From: Pelagophyceae sp. CCMP2097 | Taxonomy: Eukaryota > Sar > Pelagophyceae | Assembly: GCA_026770575.1 (NCBI GenBank) | Contig: MU657305.1 | Coordinates: 4,439-61,567 of the forward strand | DNA: 57,129 bases | Direction of reading: 5' to 3' | In this document: positions 27,326-37,600 of the stretch, one piece after another | Layout of the letters: each line of letters starts with the position of its first letter | Numbering within the stretch: the stretch's first letter is position 1 | Program-made: the position numbers and the translations under genes | Notes under the pieces: model-generated | The model's database searches: none | Told to the model about the DNA's origin: nothing | What the model saw: the letters and a program-made list of their open reading frames with translations, nothing else

Positions 27326-28315
27326 ATGCGGCCACGGGGCCGCCTGGAGGCGCTGGCGCTGCTCAGCAGCGGCGCGCTCTTCGGCGCCCTCGCGGCGTCG
27401 TTCCACGCGTCGCGCGGCGTGCGAACCGACGCGGGCCGCGCGCACGTTTCCCAACTATTGTCGAAGCGCTTCGACTTTACAAAAGTCGATCGGCTCCTCG
27501 TCGTCCCCGGCGGCGGGCCCGGCCGCGACGGGCTGCCGCTCTGGACGAGGCAGAGATGCGACTCCATGCTGCGAGCGTATAGCGCGCTCACAAAGGACCA
27601 GCGCGCGAAGACGGCGGTGCTCCTGCTCTCGGCGGGGTCGATGAACGCGCCTTCGCCTCGCGTAAGTCGGGGGGGTCTTCGAGGGCGTGCGGCTGTGTCG
27701 AGAGCGGCCTCGACGCGCGCGGCCGCCTCGAGAGTGAGGCTGCCTCGACGCTCGCAACCGCCTCGAGAGCACTGCCGCCGCTCCGCTCGCAGGCGCCCAC
27801 GGTTTCTGCTGCCGTAGGACGCTTCGGGCGCGATTCTTTTCGAGTCTGTCGCCATGGCCCGTTACGTTTCCACCGCGCCGGTTTCCCCGCCGGCCGCGGC
27901 CGTGCTCTGCGACACTGCGTCGTGGGACACCGTGGGCAACGCCGTCGCGGCGAGGAGCGTCGTCGACGCGCTGCTGTGGCTGAACCGCGGGCCGCTCAGC
28001 ATAGAAATCCACGTCTCTGACTTCCACGCGGATAGAACGCAGGCCGCGATGCTCTGGGCGTTGGAAGCGGCGCCGGCCGTGGACGTCCGCCTCAGCGTCG
28101 TGGCCGTCTCGAGCAAAGGTCTCGAATGGACCGAATCGGACCGAGAAATGCGCGCGGCCCACGAAAGGCAAGCGACGCTCGACATGGCCGCTAACCAAGA
28201 GGCCATGCCTTCGCACAAGGCGCTCAAAGCGTTCATCGACTTGCAGGCGCACCAGGGATCGTTCCGATTCACGCACGAAGTCTACGCCCCGTCGCGGGGC
28301 GCCGGTTGGGGCTAG
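27326..28315 (+). CDS. YdcF-like (DUF218) membrane-anchored protein
   Basis: Exons 27326-27661 and 27818-28315 (834 nt, 277 aa) join in phase across a 156-nt intron with a GTAAGT donor. An N-terminal hydrophobic helix (LEALALLSSGALFGALAASF) may be a signal anchor. The rest follows the DUF218 order: DRLLVVPGGGPGRDG, then LLLSAGS, LCDTASWDTVGNAVAARSVV (the Ser/Asp-Thr-x-x-Asn-Ala motif), and IEIHVSDFHADRTQAAMLWA. Family members are Rossmann-like proteins of poorly known function in cell-envelope or vacuolar metabolism. The intron is rich in CGCCTCGAGAG-type near-repeats. Confidence 0.82.
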
Positions 28316-28467
28316 AGGGAAATCCCGCCAAGGGGCGGGACTTTCGATTAATATTTTGAAATCGGCGCGAGAGGGCTCGGAGAGCGGGCTCGGCCACCGG
28401 CTCGGCGCTGTGAGGCCTTTGACGGCGGGCGGGGGAGGCCACTCGCCCACCAAAGCGGTGGGCAGGC

Positions 28468-29935
28468 CTAGTCCTTGAGCGACTGGGCGCCGAGGAGGTC
28501 GAGGTCGTCGGTGGTCTGGACGACGACGTGCGAGACGCTGAGGCCGGAGACGTCGACGCCGGAGGCCTTTTCCTTTTCAATCTCGCCCTTGATCCAAAAG
28601 TACGTCTTGGCCAAGCCTTGCGCCACGGGGATCGACGGCGCCCAGCCGAGCTTCTCCTTGATCATGACGTTGTCCGAGTTGCGGCCGCGGACGCCCTCGG
28701 GGCCCGGGATGTGCTTGATCGGGAGGGCCTTGCCTTCAAAGGAGAGGGCGAGCTTGGCAAAGTCATTCATGTCGATCATCTCGTCGCTGCCCAAGTTCAG
28801 CGGCCGCTCGCAGTCCGACTCCATGATGCGCTGGATGCCGTCAACGCAGTCGTCAATGTACATGAAAGAGCGCGTCTGGTTGCCGTCGCCCCACATTTCA
28901 AACTCCACCGTGGCCGTGCACGCCTTGCGGCAAAACGCCGCCGGCGCCTTCTCGCGGCCGCCCTTCCAGGTGCCGCGCGGGCCGTAGACGTTGTGGAAGC
29001 GCGCGCAGCGGAACTTGATGCCGAAATCGCGGCCGTACGTGATGCCCATCTCTTCCGCGTACAGCTTCTCCAGGCCGTAAGTGTCCTGCGGTTTGGCCGG
29101 CCAGGCATCGCCCTCCTTCAGGCCCGGGTTCTTCGGGTCGAGCTGCAGGTCGTCGTTGTAGACGCAGGCGGAAGAAGAGTAGAAGAAGCGCTTGACGCCC
29201 TGGCACCGCGCCGCCTCGAGCACGTTAAACGAAATCATCGTGTTGTTGTACATCAGCACCGCCTCGTTGGACTTGATGAAGCCCATGCCGCCCATGTCGG
29301 CGGCGAGGTTGTAGACGTCGCGGCAGCCCTTGACGACGCGCATGCAGTTGCCGTGCGAGCGAAGGTCGCACAAGTGGAACTCGTCGCAAAACTCCGGGAT
29401 GGCCATAAACTCGCTGCGCTTCCAGTCGGCGCAGACGACGTAGTAGCCCTTCTTCTTCAGGTCCAGCGCCAGCCTAGCGGCGAGAAACGTTTCGCAAAAA
29501 GGCCTCGAGGGAAGAAAGGTCTCGGCGGCCGCGGCTCCAAACTAGCATCCCGCATTTTCGAGCGGATCGTGGGACGCACCATGAGCCGATGAAGCCGCCG
29601 CCGCCGCCGATGGCGACGCGGATCTTGTCACCCTGGACGGCGCCAGGCGCGTACTCGATCCTACGCGCGCGTCGCGGCGAGCGGCGGCGCCGCGTCGAGC
29701 AATGGAAAAGCAGGCGGCCCCGCTGGAACGCGGCGACCGCACAGGCCGACCGGGAGCGGCGTCTCGAACCGAGCCGCCTCTGTCGTCCCGGGGGTTACAC
29801 GGCAGACCGAACTTTGCTTCCCTCCATCCGCGGCACATTTTATATTGCCGTGGCGACGCTCGGCCCGCAAGGCGACGCGCGACGTCCTTCGGACGCTGCG
29901 GCACACGGGTACGGTGCCTTCGTCTCGGCGGCCAT
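28468..29935 (-). CDS. GME: GDP-mannose 3,5-epimerase
   Basis: Exons 29913-29935, 29580-29660 and 28468-29473 give 1110 nt (369 aa), close to the 377 aa of plant enzymes, with all phases closed. The enzyme converts GDP-D-mannose to GDP-L-galactose, a step to ascorbate and sulfated or cell-wall polysaccharides. Visible are the NAD-binding GGGGFIGSWLALDLKKKGYY joined by splicing, the active-site FYSSSACVYN (Ser and Cys), DTYGLEKLYAEE (Tyr-x-x-x-Lys), and FHNVYGPRGTWKGGREKAPA, all as in this short-chain dehydrogenase subfamily. The 23-nt first exon (MAAETKAP) was placed because it is the only Met that reaches the Rossmann motif in phase. It diverges from the histidine kinase gene. Confidence 0.95.
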
Positions 29936-30163
29936 GATGCTGCGGAGGTGGGAGTCGCGAAAAATCTCCGAGCTTTTACCAGCCTGCTGTCAACGGATCC
30001 TATTGCTAAACCGAAAGGAATCTTTGGAAATTTAGCCTGAAGTTGTTTCTGGCACTGAATTCTGGAGTTCACCAAGATCATCCTCGAAAATTCCTCGAAT
30101 CCTAAGGTTGGCTTCTGCAGCGAAGAGGCGCGATTCCTACGTTGGCCAAAGAGCGTCGTTCTC

Positions 30164-32674
30164 GTGATGACCTCGTGCCCGCCATTTGGAGCCTCTAGAA
30201 CCGAGAGGATCGTGCCCATGGAGATCGCGGGCAAATCGTGGACCGGCCCCCGGGGGCGCTGGCGCGTCGCTTTTTTGCTCGGGCTCATGATGGCGACCAG
30301 CCTCTGCGCCGCTTCGATAACGGGCCTCAGCCGGAAGATCGTCGACCGTCGGAACCAGAACCAGCGCGAAAAGAACAATTGCCAAAGCGCGAGCACCGCC
30401 ATCACCAACTTGGGCAAGTTTTTCGCGATCGAGGCGTACACGCTTGTCTCGATGATGGTGCTGGAGCACGACCTCGCGCCGTTCCTCGTCGATCCCGCGC
30501 CGCGCGTGCCGTTTCTCGTGCCGGGCCCAGTTTCCAGCGAGCTGCAGCAAGAGCGGCTTGCGCGCTTGGCCCGGGAGTTTGAGCAGACTCCTGTGACCGC
30601 GGAGTGGTACCCTACGGTGCGGCACGACGAACGCGCCGCCTTTGAGGCCTACGCTGGCGCGGTCCACGGCGGCCCCATCAACATCACCGACTTCGAGGGT
30701 GCCGACTTTACCACCGGGGCGGCGCCGCCCCGCGCGACGTACAACCCCTTACTGTTCGTGTGGAAATGCAGCGTGGCCGACGCCGAAGATCTGAATTTTT
30801 CCTCCGCGTCCCCGCTCGAGCAACTCATCGGCTTGGACAAGCAGGAGCGGAGCCGCCGCGCGCTGCCGCCCGCGCTCCATGCCAGGTTCTTCGAGGAGCG
30901 GCGGCTCATCGCGCACCCGATGTACCTGCCAAGCGGCGTCCCCTCCAAGGACCGCAGCCTCAACATCTTGGTGCCGTTTGTAGACGAGGGCTGCGAGGAC
31001 CGCGGCGATTGCTTCTACGACGAGCGCGCGACGGTCCTCGGCTATGTCTCCTTTTCGCTCCGCAGCGACATGGGGTCATCCATCTTCCCGGAAAACGTCG
31101 AGGTCGCCGGGGGCGCGACGGGCGTGGGCGTCATCAAAACGGTCGCCGCGGGCTACGACATGCACGTCAACGCGTATGAGCCCTTCCTCGACTTGAACCT
31201 CCATTGCTACTATCACGTCCCGGGCGGCACGGAGCCTCTCTTGCTGTACCTCGGCACCGCCGCCTCGATCTTCCTCTTCCTGGTGCTCCTCTGGCTCCTG
31301 CGACGCCTCGAACTCAGGACCTATCGCGAGCAGCGAGCCGACCAAGAGCGGCGCAGGGACGAGCGCATCCAAGATCGCTTCGAGGTGAGCGAGAAGACGG
31401 AGCGCTACCTGAACCACGAGCTGAAGAACCGCATCCTCATCCTCGGTGCATCGTGCGCCGAGCAGTCCCAGCAGGCGCAGATCGACGAGATCATCGAAGT
31501 TTTGAGCAGCAAGGCCGTGCTGATGCGGCTGTCTACGAGCAGGTACATCCCGTCATGGGGCGCCATCGAACCCGTCAAGCTCATCGACGCGAGGTGGAAG
31601 CGCTTCGTCGCGGCGAACAGCCCGTTTGAGCGGACGCCGACGACGGGCGCCGCCGCGAACCGGACGGCGCTCCGCCTCGACAAGGCCCTCTTCAACATCT
31701 GCCTGGACAACATGCTGTCCAACGGGTTCAAGTACGGCGACGCGTCTAGGCCGCCGGTGCTGTCGCTCAACGTCGAGCCCCTCGAGGGCGCGACGCGCGT
31801 CCACCTCTCGCTGGAGCTGCGCAACTGGGCCGGGCCCGAGCACGAGGCGCTGCTCGAAATGGGCGAGGAGGAGCTGAACGAGATTGCGCTCACCGAGGGC
31901 CGGCGTGCGCACGAGCACGCCGCCGAGCTGAGCTCGGGCGACGGCTTCCCCATGGCCGCCGCCGCCGCGAGCGCCCTCGGCGGCACGGTCCGACTCGTTT
32001 TGCTTCCAGACGGCGTCGTCGCGAAGCTCGAGCTGCCGGAAATCGCGGCCGTGCTCACGCCCGTCGCCGCGGCCGCGGCGCCCGTCGAGCTCTCGCGGCT
32101 GAAAATCGCCATGGTCGACGACTCGGCGTCGTTCCGCAAGATTTTTGCGAGGCTCGCGAGCAAGGTGACTTCGCGGGAGCCCATCCTCGCCGGCGCGACG
32201 GGCGAGTCCATCGACGACTTCCCGAGGATGGTCGTCGAGGGCGACATCGACTTCGTGTTCCTCGACTTCAACTTTGCGCCCGTGCACCACACGAAGACCG
32301 GCGACGACCTGTGCCGCGAGTGCCGGCAGCTCGACGCTGAGGCGGGCAACGCGCCGCGCCTCATCTTCATCGTCTCGGCGAACGACTCGCCCGAGGACGC
32401 CGAGCGGTACCGCGCCGCGGGTGCAGACGGCTCGCTCGGCAAGCAGCTGACCGTCGACAAGCTACGGCAAGTCCTCGAGGACGCGGTGCGGGCGCACCCG
32501 CGCTTCGCCGTCTTGCGGTCGCGCGTCGCCTCGCGCCTCGCCTCGCCTCGCCTCGCATCGCGCGACGTGGCGGCTTCGGAACTCGCGGTTTCGGCGGACG
32601 CGCAGCGGGGCTTGCGGGCCGCCCGCGCGTGGCCGGCGTCGACCGCGGCGACCAAGGCATGGGCCGCGAAGTAG
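30164..32674 (+). CDS. CHASE-domain hybrid sensor histidine kinase
   Basis: One open frame of 836 codons. A transmembrane helix at about residues 34-55 and another at 359-379 bracket a sensor with the CHASE mark AEWYPTVRHDERAAFEAYA (about 146-164) and LGYVSFSLR before the second helix. Inside follow a HisKA-like helix with YLNHELKNRI (phosphoacceptor His about 418), an N-box (NICLDNMLSNGFKYG, about 511-525) and a very diverged ATP lid. A receiver domain starts near 646: acidic pair in AMVDDS, phosphoacceptor Asp about 701 in FVFLDFNF, Ser about 738 in IFIVSAND and Lys about 760. CHASE senses small ligands such as cytokinins outside the cell. A second Met at 30218 may be the real start. The Arg/Ala tail after the receiver is low complexity. 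Confidence 0.9.
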   Translation: MMTSCPPFGASRTERIVPMEIAGKSWTGPRGRWRVAFLLGLMMATSLCAASITGLSRKIVDRRNQNQREKNNCQSASTAITNLGKFFAIEAYTLVSMMVLEHDLAPFLVDPAPRVPFLVPGPVSSELQQERLARLAREFEQTPVTAEWYPTVRHDERAAFEAYAGAVHGGPINITDFEGADFTTGAAPPRATYNPLLFVWKCSVADAEDLNFSSASPLEQLIGLDKQERSRRALPPALHARFFEERRLIAHPMYLPSGVPSKDRSLNILVPFVDEGCEDRGDCFYDERATVLGYVSFSLRSDMGSSIFPENVEVAGGATGVGVIKTVAAGYDMHVNAYEPFLDLNLHCYYHVPGGTEPLLLYLGTAASIFLFLVLLWLLRRLELRTYREQRADQERRRDERIQDRFEVSEKTERYLNHELKNRILILGASCAEQSQQAQIDEIIEVLSSKAVLMRLSTSRYIPSWGAIEPVKLIDARWKRFVAANSPFERTPTTGAAANRTALRLDKALFNICLDNMLSNGFKYGDASRPPVLSLNVEPLEGATRVHLSLELRNWAGPEHEALLEMGEEELNEIALTEGRRAHEHAAELSSGDGFPMAAAAASALGGTVRLVLLPDGVVAKLELPEIAAVLTPVAAAAAPVELSRLKIAMVDDSASFRKIFARLASKVTSREPILAGATGESIDDFPRMVVEGDIDFVFLDFNFAPVHHTKTGDDLCRECRQLDAEAGNAPRLIFIVSANDSPEDAERYRAAGADGSLGKQLTVDKLRQVLEDAVRAHPRFAVLRSRVASRLASPRLASRDVAASELAVSADAQRGLRAARAWPASTAATKAWAAK

Positions 32675-32795
32675 CGCCCGCGGCCGCCCCCGAGGCCGCC
32701 CGCGAGGCCGCGGGAGGACGCGCGCGCCTGGGAGGACCACCGCGCCTGAGAGGGCCACGACTGAAAACAAGACGAATGAGAACCACGACTACGAC

Positions 32796-32849
32796 GCGCG
32801 CTTTTGCTGCCGGCGCCCCACCGCGCGCTTTTGCTGCCGGCGCCCCACC
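32796..32849. repeat. 27-bp perfect tandem duplication
   Basis: Two adjacent copies (32796-32822 and 32823-32849) containing CTTTTGCTGCCGGCGCCCC lie in the 316-bp gap between the convergent histidine kinase and STPGR genes. The gap holds no gene. Confidence 0.8.
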
Positions 32850-32990
32850 GCGCGCCCCTTTATGTTTCCCGCGACTCTTGTCGCTTGTCCTAATCCGCGC
32901 GTGCACTTCCCTGCCGAGATCCTGCGAGCGCCTCGTGCGTCCCCGGCCGTCCGAGTCGCCGGGCCGAGTGATCACGTGCCTCGGTTCTTA

Positions 32991-34483
32991 TCATACCCAC
33001 TGGCGCTGCGTGTTGAGCAAAAAGCTCTTGCGCGAGGGCGGCTCGGGCCGGTAGTACGCGGGCCCGGGCTTGCGTTGCCGCGCTTCCGTGTCGATGCGTT
33101 TGGAGGTGGAGACGAACGAGGACAGTACGGCGTCTGAAGCCGCGAATTCTTGCGTGCCCAAGGGAGTGTCTTTTTCGTACCAGCCCGGGCCCGGCGACTG
33201 CGCCGCAGGCACGCGCGGGTGCAGCAAACGGCCCCAGCCTAGAAATGGACGTATTCTTCAGCAACCCGGGATGCACGTCTGGCCTCTGCGGTGCAATACT
33301 CGAGCCGTCCATGCCTTCCAAGGGACGAGAGGCCCGCCCTCGGACCGGTCCTCGGAGCCGTTGAAGAGGATTCCGAGAGTGCGGCGGTCCTGGTTGGCCG
33401 AGAGGTTTGCCAGGCGCGGCTTTTGCACGGTCGAGTTGGATGTTTGAAAACATACTAGAAGAATGCCGCAGCGCCGCCGCATTCCCAAGCTCAAACGCGC
33501 CGGAGACGTCGTACGTCCCCGGGCCCGGCGGCGCCGACCGCCGCCGCCGCACCGCCGAAGGGCCGTCGAGCGACCGCGGCAGCCCTTCCGCGGCGGACGC
33601 CACGGGGACTTCACCGGACCGCCAGACGCCCGGAAGACGGCCGTGGTTGTGCAAAACGTCCGCCGCGCTCCCGACGTCGTACCTAGACTGCGAAGTCACT
33701 CCGAGGTTTAAAAGCACTCCGGAGCCACCCTGGCGTGCATGCCGCTCCCGACTCTTGGCATCGCCGGCGGGTTTGCGGGCGCGGCTTTCGACGCCCCGGG
33801 CGCGGGTCCGCCGCGTGGGCCGCTGCGGCCGAAGCGGTCGACGACCGAGGTGAAGGCGTGGTCTCCACGTTTGTCGAGCTTTTGCGGGCCCGCGACGGCG
33901 TCTGCTGGGTCGTAAGTCCCTGGCCCGGGCGTCCTCACGCCTCCCCGCGACCGCGGCGACCGTTGCTGCAGCGGCGCAGCGCGGCCGTCGTGGAAGACTC
34001 GCGTCTGCGGCGCCGCGCGGAAGTCTCGGCGGCCCGATTTCGAGACGGCGTACGACCCCGGGCCGGGCGTGCCTCTGTTCTGGTGGCGGAACCTTTCTGA
34101 AGAAGAAGCGAAGGTAATCGACCCTTTGTAGGACACCGTCCCCGTATTCTCAAAGCTACGGGCCATGGAACTCGGTAAAGTGTACGTGCCCGGGCCGGGC
34201 ATGTCGTCTTCAAAGCGCTTCTTCAAAAAGCGCTGCGTGCGCCCGCCAAACGCGTCGTCGGAAACGGGACCACCTAAAAGGTCGTTCCGGGCCGGCGCCG
34301 ACTGCGCCGAGCGCCCGCAGCGGGGCGCCCCGCTCTCCTCTGTGGCGTGGTGCACCGAGGCTTACCTTGGAGCTGGATGGTCTCGAACTTCGATGGAATC
34401 GAAACAGTCGACCTCGCCGGCACGTCCCCCGTCGGCGCCGCCGCCGAGTGGAGCCGCCGCCCCGGCGTCCGCGGCGCCGGCAT
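32991..34483 (-). CDS. STPGR (SHIPPO/ODF3-type) repeat protein
   Basis: Six Pro-Gly-rich repeats typical of sperm-tail PG-rich proteins are visible in order: PGPGTYTLPSS, PGPGSYAVSKS, PGPGTYDPADA, PGPGTYDVSGA, PGPGWYEKDTP and KPGPAYYRPEPP, ending at FLLNTQRQWV. STPGR proteins bind the outer or luminal face of ciliary microtubules. Exon pieces are 33708-34355, a middle region about 33400-33670 and the last exon 32991-33227. The join across 33718 needs a 41-nt intron; the joins between 33240 and 33460 are not resolved. A further N-terminal exon (MPAPRTPGRRLHS... to 34483) would need a 26-nt intron with GTAAGC donor. Otherwise the Met at 34355 starts the protein. It lies head-to-head with the ULK4-like gene. 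Confidence 0.75.
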
Positions 34484-34634
34484 CCGCGTCGACGAAAGGA
34501 GGCGCTAAACCCGCAGAGTGGGCTATAACAAGTCCAGTCTCAGTGTGCGAGGCACGCATTTCAAAACCCCGTGGGAGGAGGCCGCCGCTCCTGCGCCGGG
34601 GTCGACGCCGGCGCGCGCCGCGCCGCGCCGCGCC

Positions 34635-37600
34635 ATGGACAAGTACCACATCTTCAACGAGATTGGGACCGGGCGCGCGAGCCAGGTCTTCAAGGGGAGG
34701 CGCCGACGCCGCGTCCGCCAACGACGTCGGCTCTGCCGCGAGAACCCTCCTCGTGCGAGTCTCGTGGGCGCGCTTCCTATGAAGGGCCGTCGGGCTGGTC
34801 TTGCTGCGGCGAAGCGGCCGGCCTTAGACCTTGACTCGTTGCGACTCTGGGTCTTTGCCGGCCGCCGGCTCTCGACGGCTCCATCGCAGGCAGAAGAAGA
34901 CGGTGCACTACGTGGCGATCAAGCGCATCGAAAAGGGCCAGATGGATAAAGTGGTCAACGAGGTCCAGATCATGCACGCGCTGGCCCATCCGCATACCCT
35001 AAAGTGAGTCGAGCGTCGACGCGCCGCAAGCAAACGCCCCGGAAACAGGTTCTACGACTGGTACGAGACGCGCAACAACCTCTGGCTCATCCTCGAGTAC
35101 TGCTCCGGAGGTGCGCCCCTATACAGACGCGCTCTCGGACTCTTTGCAGACGCGAGTCCCGAGGAGCCCGCCCGCGAATAGGCGACCTCAAGTCAATCCT
35201 CAAGGTCGACAAGCAGCTGCCCATCGCCGCCGTCAAGCTCTTCGGCGGCGACCTTTTATCGGGCTTGGAGTATCTGCATTACCACGGGCTTCTTTATTGC
35301 GACCTCAAGCCTTCGAACGTTTTGATAGACGACTCTGGCGTCTTGAAGCTCGCCGGCTTCGGCCTCGCGCGCCGGATCCCGACGCAGGGCAACCGCGGCC
35401 GCGCGCCGAAGAACCGGGGGACGCCTTATTATATGGCACCGGAGCTGTTTGTGAAGGACGGCGTGCACTCGTTCGCGAGCGACTTTTGGAGCCTCGGATG
35501 CGTCTTATACGAGCTCGCCTCTGGCCGGCCGCCCTTTGCTTCGACTTCGCTCCACGACTTGATGGAGCAAATCGTGTCGTCGAAGCCGAGCATTGAACCT
35601 CGGACGTTCGAGTGGAAGCGAAGCGGCGCCTCCGACCAGCCCCCAGCGTACACTTCCCGGTGCGTCCAGGCCTGCGCCCCGCACGACTTTTGCGCCGCGG
35701 TCAAGGCTTTGCTGGAAAAGCAGCCGCGGGACCGGCCGCAATGGAGGAGCATGCGTTTCGGGTGGTGGTCAAACGTCCTCTCGCCCAACAAGCCCACAAA
35801 CGACCTCCCGCCCCAACCGCTCTTCGAAAGGATGACGCCCGGCGACGCCGCCTTTGTGAGGCCCGCCCCGCCCGGCGCCGCGCCCGCAGCGGCCAACACC
35901 GCCGCCGCCAACGCGCCGCCGCCGCCGCCGGGCGCGCAGCCGCAGCCCGACGCCGCGCGCTCAAAAGGCCGGACCGCGCGCGATTCGTCGCCGGCGCGCG
36001 ACGCCGGCGACGTGGATTTGCTCCGCGTGTCGCGGAATTACGAGACGCACCGGGCGAAGAAAAAACTCGTCACAACAGACAAGCCCGAGTCGCTGGCCTT
36101 TGACAACGAAACGGTGAGCTCGGCGCTGAACTCGCCCGTGGAGCCGACAACGAAGCGGCTTCGCGGCCAAGCGGCCAAGCGCGACGAGGCGGCTCAGGAA
36201 CCGGCCTCTGGCAGCACCGCCGCCGCCTCGAGCCGCGGCGAATCGACGCCGGCGGGCAACCAGCCAAAGGTCGCGCCAAAGGGCGAGACGCCGGGCGACG
36301 CGCAAGGAGAAAAGGGCGCTCCCTGGTGGGACGGAGGCGACCTCGTTCCTCCGAGAGCGTTGGAGGCGCTGCTCTTCTCGGACTGCGACAGCCACGTCTC
36401 GCCGATTCTGCACTCCATGTTCGTCGACCAGCCGCGGTGCGACGAGGCCAGGCTGCCGTTTTCGCCGAAGTCGAATGCGACTTTGGCCGGACTCGCCCAG
36501 GCGCAACTCGAAGCACATTTAGTGATCGCGTACAAGGCTCTCGTCTCGGTGCAGCCCGAGTTTGTCCAGCAAAGGGGCAACGTCGTGGATTACTTGAGGG
36601 CGAGGTGCGGCGTCTCGCAAGTTGCCAATGTGATCGTGAATTCTTCCTTTGTCACTCTCCTCCTAAAACTGCTCCGCGGCGGCGGCGAGGGCCGCGACGA
36701 CGCTGCGGGTCTCGACTTGCGGCTGTTGCTGCTTTTGGCGTCATTAGTAAGGCATGCCACGTACGTGGCCGCGGATGCACCAGACGCTGCCGACGCCACA
36801 TCTTTGGCGCCGACGCTCGTCTCTTTATTACACGACGAAGCGTTCCCGCCAAAGCTGAAGAGGATCGCCCTCGCGGCGTTGGGGGAGCTGGTGTTTTACA
36901 TTGCCACGCAAGACGACGACGAAACCGCCCAAAGCGAAGAGGACGCGCCAAAGTGGGAGCTCACTTCGGAGATTGTCGACGCGGTGACCATGTTCGTGCT
37001 CAAGCCGGGGGCGGACGAGGCACTTGCGCAAGGGAGTGCGAAGACTTTGGAGAATTTCTTTGCCCAAGCCAACAGCCACTGTTGCAGCCTCCTCGTCTCC
37101 CCACAGCTCGTTTCCCGGCTCGCCTTCCTCGGCAACTTACGGACGCGCGAGTCGCGCTGCGCCGACGCATCGGGGAGGTACGCCTGCGCGGCTCTCTCGC
37201 AGCTCCTGAGGCACGCGCACACTCTGGCCGTAGAGGACGGCTTGACCGCGCCCTTTGCGGGTTCAAAGTTCGCTTCTCTGGCGCAGGCGGCGGTCGCGCA
37301 GCTCGGCGGCATGGGCGCGCTGGCGCAGGCGGCGGCGTCTGCGCTGTTTTCGGCGACGTCGGCGGATGAAGCCCGGTGGCAATTAGTCGTTCTCAATTTG
37401 TTAAACGCGGGCTTGGCCACGGACCCGGAGCTGGACAGGCTAGAGAATCACCTGCCGCACGACGTCGTCCACACTCTGGCCCGGAGCATCTGCGGTGGGC
37501 GATGTTTAGCTGCTGCAGTAAGGGCGAAAGCGGCCGTCGCGCTGTTCCAACTGGGTTTGGATGAGGTCAAATCCTTCGACTGCGAGCACGCCAACGACAA

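Noticed and set aside
31405..32655. 416-codon minus-strand frame opposite the histidine kinase
   Set aside because: It is an antisense shadow; the plus strand has clear CHASE, HisKA and receiver motifs in one frame.
34703..34893. GC-AG intron in the ULK4-like gene (donor after VFKGR)
   Set aside because: A GT donor at 34713 with the acceptor at 34893 also keeps the frame, so a GC donor is not required here and was not counted.
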